Positions 23,708-34,450 of a stretch of 64,000 nucleotides of DNA are shown piece by piece. The DNA is from Aedes albopictus (taxonomy: Eukaryota; Arthropoda; Insecta; Diptera; Culicidae): NCBI RefSeq assembly GCF_035046485.1, contig NC_085137.1, positions 315,281,164 to 315,345,163 of the forward strand, given 5' to 3'. The translations under genes were made by a program, and so were the position numbers. Each line of letters begins with the position of its first letter. Within the stretch, counting starts at the first letter, position 1. The notes below the pieces were generated by a model, which saw only the letters and a program-made list of their open reading frames with translations, was not told the origin of the DNA and ran no database searches.

Positions 23708-23795
23708 CCTTAACTGCCGCCACTCGCATAACAGTTCCATCTTTGCTGGGGTTCCTATTCATATGAGACTGCTTTGCGAGTGGGCAGTTAAGGCA
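23708..23795. repeat. Small palindrome, TTAACTGCC...GGCAGTTAAGG
   Basis: TTAACTGCCGCCACTCGCA pairs with TGCGAGTGGGCAGTTAAGG around a 50-bp centre containing CATATGAATAGGAA (inverse). The centre resembles 14330-14360. It lies 140 bp upstream of a Rho1 exon, inside the intron. Confidence 0.6.
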
Positions 23796-23933
23796 AAGGA
23801 GAAATATCGCCGCAGGCTATTGCCTGCAGGAATTCCCTAAATTTACGAATCTATGTTCCATGTTACGCAATATTAGCAGAAACACAACAAACTCTGAAAC
23901 TAATTACGGCTTCACTTTCGTGCTCATTTCCAG

Positions 23934-24492
<559 letters not shown>

Positions 24493-25450
24493 GAGAGCAA
24501 ATTTGGATAACATATTTTATTTTTCTTTCTTTCGTGGAATGCAAACACAAATACACTGCAACAAAAAGAAAAGAAGAAAACAAAAAGTTTAATAATTTAA
24601 AAAAAATGGTGGTCGACGTCGATCAGGTTAAGAACAGGAGATGAAAGTAAGCAGTTTGTGGCAGGATAGGGATTGTATTTTTTCCGAAGAAGGATGCTGG
24701 ATTTGCTTTGCAAGAAAGGACACGAAAAGCAGTTACACTTGATTATGTGAAAATAATGAAAACCGGCTTCGAACGAAAACAAAACAAAAAAAGAACAAAA
24801 CTATCTCTACACAACATACGCAAAAAAAAGAATCATAATGCAACACATACACACACTCAGATGAAATGCGGGATGGAAGTCGAATGATACGACCCAGCCA
24901 AAACGAAAGCAGCAGAGTACGCAGAGATATGCTAAAAGTTTTTATTATTTATAAATTTGTCTTGTGGAAAAGTGTACGACACAAAAAAAACGCGCGAAAG
25001 CAAAACGGAAAATTGTTAGCAACGTAATCTTATTACCAATCATCATTCGTAGCACCAGCAGCATCAAAATTTTGAAGTATCACGCGAATCAAAAGCATTC
25101 GGATCAGAATCGCGGATCAAAACGGAACCACATAGAATCAGAGCGATGATGGAGGGTGAAGCATTTTTTTCGGCAGGGCGAAGCAAACTACCGGTTTTTT
25201 TTCTCTCCATTCTTTTTTACTACTTGTCGCGCGCGCGGGCATCTATTAGATGTGTTTTTATTACTAATTAATAATGGTAAAAACTCCTATTATTATACTT
25301 TAGAATATATGAAGCAAAGATTATCTGAATGAAACAAAAAAAAAAACGAGAAGCTGAAGACGAGTGTTGGAGATAACAGTCTAAATAAAAAGGCTAGATT
25401 TTTAAACAAATACACACAAAGACGAATCGGTGGCGAAATAAAGTACTAAC
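24493..25450 (+). other. Rho1 3' UTR with poly(A) signals
   Basis: The AT-rich sequence after the stop contains many A-tracts and CA-rich runs. AATAAA occurs at 25384-25389 and at 25437-25442. The choice of site is inferred. No separate gene is supported here. Confidence 0.6.
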
Positions 25451-25859
25451 AACTTATGAGAAAACAAAAAAAAACTGTCTTTTTATTAGAATGACAAACC
25501 TTGATATAGCGAAAAGGTTATGTTTGTCTCCAAAAAAATGCACACCTACTACTAAGGCCTCTAGTTGGTCATATACACACTGCTAGAAATAAGTATAAAG
25601 ACAGCCTTTTTCCATTCAAAATAATCATGTTTAGGCATAAAAATCTTTTTTTTTCTAGCGATTCGATTTTATGGAATTTTGGCTGCAACCTTAAAATAAC
25701 TACAATTTTGGTAGTGTGCTGCGTCCGAGATAGGACGTCAAAAATCTTCGCTCCCGTGTTTTCTCGCGTTATCCGTAAATTTCGTATCGATTTTCTGGTG
25801 AAAATTTATTTAAGTAAAATTTAGTTGTGCCGTACGTTTTGGAGCTTTGATTTCCGGTA

Positions 25860-26204
25860 AAGTACTAGACCAATACCAATGGGATAGTCTCACTTAAATT
25901 TTTTCCTCGATAACGGAATCCGCCGAAAGTGTATCGTGTCACCGCGCGTCCGAGAGTCAGAAAAGTGTCTCGCAGTGATTCAACCGTCTTGTGAGAAGTT
26001 CCGCGACAAAAGGAAGAATGCGGTTGATTCTGAACTCCTGCTGCCTGTTTTCCTATGGTCTTGACGGAAAAGTACTGTTCTCCGCATCCTCCCGAATGAG
26101 AGAAACGAGGCACATACGAAGAGTGCGCAAGTTTCGCCCAGTTCTGATTCCGGAACCTGATATTTTGGAAGACTCGTTGTTTTTATTTTCAAGTTGTCAT
26201 TCAA
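25860..26204 (+). promoter_or_regulatory. Possible promoter and 5' UTR of a second plus-strand gene
   Basis: This stretch is more GC-rich than its surroundings, with a run like GTCAGAAAAGTGTCTCGCAGTG that resembles insect 5' leader sequence. It leads to an ATG at 26205. No TATA box is obvious. The assignment rests on composition and the downstream exon-like frame only. Confidence 0.25.
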
Positions 26205-26288
26205 ATGGATTCTGTAATCAACGTCAGGATCTTGGACGTCCAAAGAATCTCTTCTCAAGCAGATCTATTGATGCAATATTCAAATTCG
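26205..26288 (+). CDS. Candidate first coding exon of an unidentified gene (28 codons)
   Basis: An ATG at 26205 opens 28 codons (starting MDSVINVRILDVQRIS) and ends at a phase-0 GTGAGA splice donor at 26289. The peptide was not recognised. No acceptor-bounded continuation could be identified in the window, so the rest of the gene, if real, is either behind the repeats or outside. It could equally be noncoding. Confidence 0.25.
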
Positions 26289-27150
26289 GTGAGAACGTTT
26301 CATGCTTCTTATTTTACTCTTATGTGTTTTTTCGCAACAGTATTATTACTTTTCTTTGATTTTGGATTTTTTTTAATCAAGTTGAGTATAATTGTAATTG
26401 ATTGTTGTCAATAGTTCTGCTATTGAAGCAAGTAGTGAGCATTAAAGTTTGCCAAATTAGTTAACATTCATGTTTTAAAACTATGGTATCATGTTCATCT
26501 AATTTGGGTTTTTTCGAGTTTGAAGAAACTCAATGATGCTTAGATCAAAAATAAAAAGTAGGGATTTGAAGGGCATTTTATCACAAATGAACATTTACGT
26601 TATAAAAAGGGCATTATTTATTTAAGTTTTGAAAAAATATTTCTGATACTTTCTGTTTTAGCTATAAAAAGGTAACTTATTTTATTGACGTATTAAAAAC
26701 TTTGTTTTTCTCCCATTACATCTCATCCAAATGCCAGCATAACTTATTGACGATTGCATGAATTTATAGACTCTAGTGCAATTTCGTTTTAGTGAGATAT
26801 TGAGCTTTGCAAGGATTTTGCGACGATCGTGCAAATGTTCAATCTTTGACAACACAATGCTCACACATCCAACAACAAAGGAAACAGTGCATAAACAAAC
26901 CGATTAGTCGAAACACCACCCCAAAATAACGCTCCGTTACTGGAAAACTGTAGCGGCGACATCAACCAATGTATGCTGAAACTGGTGTGCATATTTTGTG
27001 GTGGGACAATTTTGTTTGCCTGTGCGTCGTATTTGGCGCAAGATCGTCAATACAATTTGCACACTCACTAATATTAGTAGGCGTGTTTGCATAAAAAAAA
27101 TGACCTTTTTGTAATTACGTTGCGAAAGTATTCATTTTTCCGTCTGTGTA
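26289..27150. other. No gene recognised
   Basis: AT-rich DNA that would be intronic if the 26205 exon is real. Nothing else is supported. Confidence 0.4.
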
Positions 27151-27184
27151 AGGGTAACGAAACGGCGTACTTTTGCACACTTGA

Positions 27185-27265
27185 ACAAAAGTGCCGAAAA
27201 GTACTACTTTTCAGCACTCTTAAGTGTGCCGAAAAGTAGTACTTTTCGGCACCTTTGCTTGAATG
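27185..27265. repeat. Palindrome of GTGCCGAAAAGTAGTACTTTTCGGCAC type
   Basis: AAAGTGCCGAAAAGTACTAC, then GTGCCGAAAAGTAGTACTTTTCGGCAC, form overlapping dyads around CTTAAG. It is a foldback relic, and the ORFs across it on both strands mirror each other. Confidence 0.6.
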
Positions 27266-27587
27266 GCCAATTTTACACAGTTTCGCACAGTTTTCCATCG
27301 TTAATAAAGCGAATCCGCCGGAAGTCTATCAATTTCACGTGTTGCAGGTCACTTCCGGTATTTTTTCATCGAAAACATCTCCTCCTTGAAGGAGAAGTGC
27401 CAGGTTAAACTGGACGGAAACTTGAAAATTTGTGACAGTCAAATCGGCCTGTTAGTCTACTTAACTGACTACTTGATCGGAAAATTAGCTTATGCACGTG
27501 GACGTCTACTTACTGTTTTCTCGGAATGCGCGCGTGTAGCTAGAAACTATTGTACTAGATGGATGTTTTCCGTAATTACAAAAAATG

Positions 27588-27720
27588 TTGTATGCAACTC
27601 GTTGCAAAACTCGATTTTTTCAGCACTCGTTGTATTTATCCAACTCGGCAAGCCTCGTTGGATAAATGTACAACTCGTGCTGAAAAAATCATCATTTTGC
27701 AACTTGTTGCATAAATAACT
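27588..27720. mobile_element. Foldback MITE (TTGTATGCAACTCGTTGCA type)
   Basis: GCAACTCGTTGCAAAACTCG and TTTTGCAACTTGTTGCATAA are inverted counterparts. TTTTTTCAGCACTCGTTG mirrors CAACTCGTGCTGAAAAAA, and ATTTATCCAAC mirrors GTTGGATAAAT. The dyad lies near 27654. Confidence 0.75.
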
Positions 27721-27799
27721 ATTGATCAACACAAGGCAGACGAACTCATAGACGACCTCCAGTGAAACGTGTTGTCGGGAAAAAATTGTGTACCACAAC

Positions 27800-28663
27800 C
27801 TGATAGGAACAGGGTCTAACTACAACGAGTGTGAAGCGATAGTCTAGGGGTAGATTTTCCCCGGTGATTCCTATGCGCTGGCAATTTATTCCTGACCGGG
27901 TTGAGTGAGACAGTTCATGAGGAGTCGATTTATTGCATTTGATTACTTAGTACTTGTTCGTTCTAGTTCACCCAAATAACAACCAATTTATACCTTGTAT
28001 TCAAGAGCCTTTTTGTAGACCCTAATTCCAGTCTCTTCCTAGACGTGCTCTTTCATATCAACTGTATGAATACCCAGCTTCATCATGGGTTTACCAGTTT
28101 TCTATCTGTAAAAAACACTCACAAACAAGCCCACATCCCCTCACCACTCTTTACCGCAAATTGGTTCTAGCTCCCGGAACCCGAACATTTCTAGTTTCTG
28201 GTATCTCCAGATGCATCTAGACCATCTTCACCAGAAGCATACATAGACACCCCAGATTCACTTCAATTACTCCGAGACTTGCTCCGAGAACCCCCAAATT
28301 TTGAAAATATGAACTGTATGCTCCATTTCTTTTCTGGATCTACTACATAGTTTTTGCTAAACTATTTCGATACATCGCTAATCAAAACAATTGATCTCAG
28401 TAACGATGAGTCAAGTTATCATAACAATGAGGAAAAAAAGTTGTTGTCGGGGTAACCGTGAGGAAACGCTGTATTCAGTGAGGTGTGCAAATAATCACTG
28501 TGCAAAAATTATTTGCACAGCAGTCTAATAAATTTCGAAACACTCAATAATCATACTAAATTCCAGACCATTCCAGTCCCAAAATCCCATTCGTTTCTAT
28601 TTACGAGAGCGTCGGTGAGTCGCTGGCATCTCGATAAATAGATATCATCCCTTCCCTATTATC
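27800..28663. other. No gene recognised; edge of an older repeat
   Basis: No coding signal. The block GTCGGTGAGTCGCTGG at about 28612 recurs as GTCGGTGAGTCGCTGA at 32114, so the LTR element landed near or within an older repeat. Confidence 0.4.
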
Positions 28664-28668
28664 CCTTC

Positions 28669-29031
28669 TGTAGTGAACGAATTCACCAAAACACAAACTG
28701 CGCATACAATCTGCGCATCAACCCATCACTCTCAAAGCTACTCACAAGACTGCCGAAGTACATCCGAACTCTCAAGTCGGAACCTCGCGCTCGATACCAA
28801 CCCAGTCTTTCTTCTCGTTTCCGACAACGCTCTCCATTCTCACATGCCTTTTCATTCACACACAATTCAGACGAAGTTCCAGTATGGATTCTGCATCGCT
28901 GAGTCTGTCATGTGAATTGCTAAAGCAAAGGGTCGCAGGCGTCACTGCTCGAATGTACACGCTCAACAAATACCACTTATTTTGTCCAAATATCATAATC
29001 ATAATCTCATTTACCAATCTTATTCACCACA
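28669..29031 (-). repeat. LTR (3' LTR in element orientation)
   Basis: 363 bp, TGT...ACA, nearly identical to 31434-31796. The 60-aa frames at 28683-28865 and 31448-31630 are the same LTR sequence seen twice, not genes. Confidence 0.9.
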
Positions 29032-29052
29032 TTCGCCCTTTCCTCTACTCTC
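29032..29052 (-). other. Candidate polypurine tract
   Basis: On the minus strand GAGAGTAGAGGAAAGGGCGAA runs directly into the LTR. In LTR elements such a purine run primes plus-strand synthesis. It supports the minus orientation. Confidence 0.6.
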
Positions 29053-29109
29053 ATATTAAAAGAAAACACAAGATTCAAAATTAAAAAAAAAAATCCATAC
29101 AAATCAAAT

Positions 29110-30790
29110 ACATTCCAAATTAAATGAAAATCCAATCCGAATCCAATCCAAATCCAATCCCAAATCCAATCCAAATCCAATTCCAATCCAAATCCAATCC
29201 AAATCCAATCCAAATCCAATCCAAATCCAATCCAAATCCAATCCAAATCCAATCCAAATCAAATCCAAATCCAATCCAAATCCAATCCAAATCCAAATCC
29301 AATCCAAATCCAATCCAAATCCAATTCAAATCCAATCCAATCCAAATCCATTCCAAATCCAATCCAAATCCAATCCAAATCCAATCCAAATCCAATCCAA
29401 ATCCAATCCAAATCCAATCCAAATCCAATCCAAATCCAATCCAAATCCAATCCAAATCCAATCCAAATCCAATCCAAATCCAATCCAAATCCAATCTAAA
29501 TCCAAATCCAATCCAAATCCAAATCCAATCCAAATCCAATCCAAATCCAATCCAAATCCAAATCCAATCCAAATCCAATCCAAATCTAATCCAAATCTAA
29601 TCCAAATCTAATCCAAATCTAATCCAAATCCAATCCAAATCCAATCCAAATCTAATCCAAATCTAATCCAAATCCACTTCAAATCCAATCCAAATCCAAT
29701 CCAAATCCAATCCAAATCCACTTCAAATCCAAATCCAATCCAAATCTAATTCAAATCCAATCCAAATCCAATCCAAATCCAATCCAAATCAAATCCAAAT
29801 CAAATCCAAATCCAATCCGAATCCAATCCAAATCCAATCCAAATACAATCTAAATCCGATCCAAATCTAATCCAAATCCAATCCAAATCCAATCCAAATC
29901 CAATCCAAATCGAATCCAAATCGAATCCAAATCCAATCCAAATCCAATCCAAATCCACTTCAAATTCAATCCAAATCCAATCCAAATCCAATCCAAATCC
30001 AATCCAAATCTAATCCAAATCCAATCCAAATCGAATCCAAATCCAATCCAAATCCAATCCAAATCCAATCCAAATCCAATCCAAATCCAATCCAAATCTA
30101 ATCCAAATCCAATCCAAATCGAATCCAAATCCAATCCAAATCCAATCCAAATCCAATCCAAATCCAATCCAAATCCAATCCAAATCGAATCCAAATCCAA
30201 TCCAAATCCAATCCAAATCCAATCCAAATCCAATCCAAATCGAATCCAAATTGAATCCAAATCGAATCCAAATCCAATCCAAATCCAATCCAAATCCAAT
30301 CCAAATCCTATCCAAATCCAATCCAAATCCAATCCAAATCCACTTCAAATTCAATCCAAATCCAATCCAAATCCAATCCAAATCTAATCCAAATCCAATC
30401 CAAATCTAATCCAAATCGAATCCAAATCCAATCCAAATCCAATCCAAATCCAATCCAAATCCAATCCAAATCCAATCCAAATCCAATCCAAATCCAAATC
30501 CAAATCCAAATCCAATCCAAATCCAATCCAAATCCAATCCAAATCCAATCTAAATCCGATCCAAATCCAATCCAAATTCAATCCAAATCCAACCCAAATC
30601 TAATCCAAATCCAAACCAACTCCAATCCAAATTCAATTCGAATTCAAAACCAATCCAATTCCAATCCAAATCCAATCCAAACCCAATCCAAATTCAATTC
30701 GAATTCAAAACCAATCCAATTCCAATCCAAATCCAATCCAAACCCAATCCAAATTCTACCTAATCCAAATCCAACCTACATCCAATTCAA
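29110..30790. repeat. 11-bp satellite (AATCCAAATCC)n
   Basis: About 150 tandem units of AATCCAAATCC, with variants carrying CTAATCC, CGAATCC or CACTTC. Runs that drop to a 6-bp step (AAATCC) are occasional. On the minus strand the 33-nt superperiod reads WIWIGFGLDLD without stops in several frames, giving frames up to 160 aa. No start context, composition or conservation argues for translation. Confidence 0.95.
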
Positions 30791-31122
30791 AATCCAATCC
30801 GATTCTGGTCCAAATCGAATACAAATCCATTCCAATTTCAATTCATTCAAATTTAGGCTAATACAAATCCAAACGAAACCAAATTAAATCCATCTTTAAC
30901 CAATTTATTGGCAATACAACTACAATCAAATCAAAATCAATCCATATCCAAGTAAGGTACATTATGAATCCATTCAAATTTGTCCGAATGCAATATCACC
31001 CATTTCCAACTTAAACTTAATATAAAACGCATTTAGATTTTAGCCCGTTATATTTAATAATATGTATTTGTTTTCTCATACCAGCATCTGTTTGTCCCTT
31101 TCGTATCCCTGTCACACGTAAC

Positions 31123-31377
31123 AGATGTGGCAAGCATCTATCCTTTTCACACGTAATAGATGTGGCAAGCATCTATTTTATGGCCATGACCGCATGGCAA
31201 ACCGTGACCTCTCGCACGGTAATTTTTTTTTCACACCATGACCTCTCGCATGGGAATTCCAGTGTATAACAGTCGTGACCTCCCGCACGACACTTTTTTT
31301 CTCGCATGATTTGTATACCATGACCTCTCGCATGGTAAACCGTGGTCTTTTTGCACAAAAACCGTGATTTCTCACGG
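31123..31377 (-). other. Cluster of about eight stem-loops inside the LTR element leader
   Basis: Perfect hairpins lie at 31123-31139 and 31156-31176 (loop TGGCAAG), 31183-31198 (loop ACCG), and 31201-31220, 31236-31253, 31272-31291 and 31316-31337 (loop ACCTCTCG, once ACCTCCCG). A last one is at 31362-31377 (CCGTGA/TCACGG). Stems differ but stay paired: ACCGTG/CACGGT, CCATG/CATGG, GTCGTG/CACGAC, ACCATG/CATGGT. The cluster sits about 40 nt inside the primer-binding site, where retroelement packaging and dimerisation signals lie. That role is inferred. Confidence 0.7.
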
Positions 31378-31417
31378 CAATTCTCCGCTAATCCTTTTTT
31401 TATACTTATCCTGCTTC

Positions 31418-31433
31418 CCTACCGACTACGCCA
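31418..31433 (-). other. Candidate tRNA primer-binding site
   Basis: Plus-strand CCTACCGACTACGCCA, directly abutting the right LTR, would be the 3' end of the primer tRNA including CCA. On the minus strand it reads TGGCGTAGTCGGTAGG. The tRNA species was not identified. Confidence 0.65.
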
Positions 31434-31796
31434 TGTAGTGAACGAATTCACCAAAACACAAACTGCGCATACAATCTGCGCATCAACCCATCACTCTCAA
31501 AGCTACTCACAAGACTGCCGAAGTACATCCGAACTCTCAAGTCGGAACCTCGCGCTCGATACCAACCCAGTCTTTCTTCTCGTTTCCGACAACGCTCTCC
31601 ATTCTCACATGCCTTTTCATTCACACACAATTCAGACGAAGATCCAGTATGGATTCTGCATCGCTGAGTCTGTCATGTGAATTGCTAAAGCAAAGGGTCG
31701 CAGGCGTCACTGCTCGAATGTACACGCTCAACAAATACCACTTATTTTGTCCAAATATCATAATCATAATCTCATTTACCAATCTTATTCACCACA
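31434..31796 (-). repeat. LTR (5' LTR in element orientation)
   Basis: 363 bp, direct copy of 28669-29031, followed by the CCTTC target duplication. Confidence 0.9.
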
Positions 31797-31801
31797 CCTT
31801 C

Positions 31802-32200
31802 CCATACACATAACGTGTTTCTTATCGTTTCAGAGAGCGATCAATGGCGCTTAAGCCTAGGCTTGTTAGCCAGGACACATGGTCCAAATGCCTGTGCCCC
31901 ATCCCGGAAGCAAAAAGGCCCATGGAGTGACAAAATTTCTTAGCTATGTCACTCCCAACGTTGGTGTTAAAAAATCACTTACACTCACATCAACACAGCT
32001 ACATGATTAACTCAAATACACTAACACAATCTGAATCTTGCCGCATCACTCGCTTATAGTGAATCCCCAATCAACCCGTTCCCAATATCCAACTCCTTGA
32101 CACGTATGGGGGTGTCGGTGAGTCGCTGACCTCTTGTAAAGTAGGTGTCATATCATCACATCCTTTCCTATCCTCGTAACGGAGAAAATGGGCGTGGCCG
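31802..32200. repeat. Probable retroelement 3' tail fragment
   Basis: The block from CTTGTTAGCCAGGACACATGG through CCCATGGAGTGACAAAATTTC has the look of a LINE 3' noncoding tail. It shares GTCGGTGAGTCGCTG with the sequence left of the LTR element. No ORF is supported. Confidence 0.4.
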
Positions 32201-32896
32201 GCAATGGAAGTTCTCATGTCTTTATTACTTCAACCTCTGATTGGATAGCTGTTCCTTCCCAAATAGCATTCCATAGGCAATTAGAATAGAAGTTTTAAAG
32301 TTTGAACATGACAACTTTCAGTATGCAATCTACGAATTACTCCGTTACAACGCAACGCAACGCAACGCAACCTTAAAATAACTACAATTTTAGCCAGTAA
32401 TATGAATCATCATCCATGCAAACGTTTACATCGACTTTTCAGATTCAAACATTCTTACTTTAGATTCAACATCATGCCTTGTTGGGCCCCTTACTAAGAC
32501 ACCTTGCATCCAGTCGGCAGGAAATGTCGCGGTTTTCCAAATGTTGCCGAATAATTGATGCAGGAGTTATGCAGATTAGTATGGGACAAACATCAAATTC
32601 TCGCTCCAGTCGACTTTTTAGATGCCATTTAGGTCCCATATGATCTGTACAAAATTTCAGCGCAATCGGTGAAACTATAATTTAGCGCAAGCGGTTCAAA
32701 GTTTACATAGGATTTACTATGGGAAAAGTTATACTTTCAGATAAAAAATCCCAGAGGTCGCCCATTGTCTCCTTAATTCAAATCGATTAACGTTTCTTGT
32801 AGAAAAATCATTTATAAAACTTTCCTTCGAAGACCGCACATCGATTGGAAGCTTGTGAAAAAAGTTATTGATTTATTACCGATTAGTGATCCAACG

Positions 32897-33037
32897 AACG
32901 GCTTTTTGTTTTGTTTTATTAGCAGCACTGTAGCTGCTGCCTTGGCTACTGCTGGTTCTGGGGGTGGTGATGCCTCCCGCCACCCCTTGCAATATCGGCA
33001 GCAGCAGTGCTGCTGATAAAACAAAACAAAAAGCCGT
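32897..33037. mobile_element. Foldback element (GGCTTTTTGTTTTGTTTTAT ends)
   Basis: ACGGCTTTTTGTTTTGTTTTAT and GCAGCACTGTAGCTGCTGCC on the left are mirrored by the right arm through ATAAAACAAAACAAAAAGCCGT. The centre is GC-rich. It abuts, and probably interrupts, the LINE fragment to its right. Confidence 0.75.
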
Positions 33038-33290
33038 CTATCACGGCTTTGGCGTTCCTTCGCTCCTCCATCTTTCTGCAGATGTCATATGTGATCCCCT
33101 GCTTTCTCTGGGTGCGTAACTCATCCAAATTTTTCTCGTCGGTGGCGATGAAGCCGATATTGATGGCGCTTCAGTGATCTTTTGCGCTTCCACCTTCCGT
33201 AATATCCGGAGCAACACGGTTCACCAACTCCTCGACAAAGGACCTTTTCACCGCAGCGTCTTTCAGTTGGCGTGCGTTAAACAGACTTAA
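33038..33290 (-). pseudogene. LINE ORF2 linker fragment (endonuclease-RT spacer)
   Basis: Read on the minus strand, NARQLKDAAVKRSFVEELVNR is followed after a stop and frame break by EKNLDELRTQRKQGIT and RKMEERRNAKAVID. This is the charged linker between the APE endonuclease and reverse transcriptase of CR1-like non-LTR elements. In-frame stops and the foldback insertion show it is dead. Confidence 0.6.
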
Positions 33291-34160
33291 TCATTTTATG
33301 GCTATATCGGTCTTTTTCTACTCAGAGTATATTAGGGAGTAGAGATCAAAGTGGATAATGAAATGATAGATATCCCTTTCGTGACGAACCAGCACAATCG
33401 TGCTGTTTTTCGGCATTGGTTTTACACATTTCTTTCAATTCGTCCCCTTAATGCTAGAACTAGGTAACTGGTTTTGCGAAATCGTGAGCAATTTGTTTAC
33501 ATCTGAACGTTCACCACAATAAACAAAAGTTTGTCGATTGAAACTACAAAAACACATATTGATGCTTCATTTAAGACCAACAAAGTGTTTGTTTTAGAGC
33601 AGGATAAGTTTTACCAGCCATTTTTACCCGTACTTTCCAAAACGAGTTACCTAGTTCTAGCATTAAGGGGGCGAATTGTTGTTTCCTGAAAATATGGGAT
33701 GTAAATAATTTTTATGATCGAGATATTACTCTTACTTGTATTTCTGAGCCTCAGCTTTGATTGGAATTGTTTATAAAAAAAACGCCACGAAAAGATAAAC
33801 AAAAAGTAACAATCACCCTAGAAGTTGAAAAATTTTTATCTGTCGTATTTTTATAAATATTTGTTTAATCCAGGTAGGGTCTTGGTTGGTAGTTCATACC
33901 ACTTTACCAAGACTGGCAAAAGTTTCAGGCACCCGACTGCCTATGTATTGTTCTGTTTCCATCACAAGTTCTATCGATCGGTTTTTCGGAATTCGCACTC
34001 CGTTCATAGGGGTATGCCTATATCGCGGCGTGTTCTTCCTTATGTATTAGCTTTTTCGATCTTATTGGATAGAAGACTTTTTTTTTTAAGCCAAACTTTT
34101 TATATCATATTCTGATTTATCGACCGTATTCTATTTATAACTTGGTAAGGTGGTATTATC
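33289..34160. mobile_element. Long-TIR element, copy 1 (relative of 37745-38425)
   Basis: TATTAGGGAGTAGAGATCAAAGTGG at about 33329, and the block from CTTGGTTGGTAGTTCATACCAC to TTATAACTTGGTAAGGTGGT at 33885-34153, match the complete copy at 37.7-38.4 kb. The left inner arm is replaced by the MITE at 33436-33678. The frame at 33825-34115 is the element body seen again at 37928-38155. Confidence 0.7.
33436..33678. mobile_element. Nested foldback MITE (CAATTCGTCCCCTTAATG ends)
   Basis: CAATTCGTCCCCTTAATGCT, then AGAACTAGGTAACT, are mirrored by AGTTACCTAGTTCT and AGCATTAAGGGGGCGAATTG. The roughly 170-bp centre has no coding signal. Confidence 0.8.
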
Positions 34161-34164
34161 AGGT

Positions 34165-34450
34165 ATCAGAAGGCCAGCTCCAGAGGCATGTTATCCTCCA
34201 TTTGAGACATTTGTGCCATCGCCATACATATAAGCCTATTTCAGCATTTACCTGAGGGAGAATGGGACAAGGGATGGAATGGGATTAGGAAAGGGAAAGG
34301 TGAAGAAATAGGAAGGGGTACCCTAGAAAAGGGAATGAACGCATAAGCGCAACGAGAGCTCATAGCCCATACCACAACGGGTTTAATCAGTGTCCTGAAA
34401 AGGACACTGTAAAACGCATAAGCGTAAAGAGAGCCTATAGCTCATTGGAG
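34165..34450. repeat. Dispersed repeat shared with 38455-38700
   Basis: TCCTCCATTTG.GA.ATTTGTGCCATCG, TTTACCTGAGGGAGAA, GGGCACTGTAA and ACGCATA.AGCGTAAAGAGAG occur in the same order in both places. Both copies lie directly after the long-TIR element, so an older retroelement segment was duplicated together with it or targeted twice. Confidence 0.6.

Larger units (their letters stand above)
28669..31796 (-). mobile_element. Non-autonomous LTR retrotransposon with satellite interior
   Basis: Two 363-bp direct repeats (28669-29031 and 31434-31796), differing at one position that I noticed, begin TGT and end ACA. They are flanked by the 5-bp duplication CCTTC (28664-28668, 31797-31801), the hallmark of an integrase-mediated LTR insertion. 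Orientation is minus: on that strand TGGCGTAGTCGGTAGG (31433 down to 31418) abuts the right LTR like a tRNA primer-binding site, and the purine tract GAGAGTAGAGGAAAGGG abuts the left LTR like a polypurine tract. The 2.4-kb interior encodes no gag, protease, RT or integrase. It is an 11-bp satellite plus a stem-loop cluster. Near-identical LTRs suggest recent insertion, mobilised in trans by an unidentified autonomous partner. Confidence 0.9.

Noticed and set aside
28673..28915. Coding frame also present at 31342-31680
   Set aside because: Both are the LTR sequence; the duplicate frame is explained by the LTR pair.
29120..30581. Many frames encoding WIWIGFGLDLD repeats
   Set aside because: They arise from the 11-bp satellite (33-nt superperiod) in several phases; no start, signal or domain supports translation.
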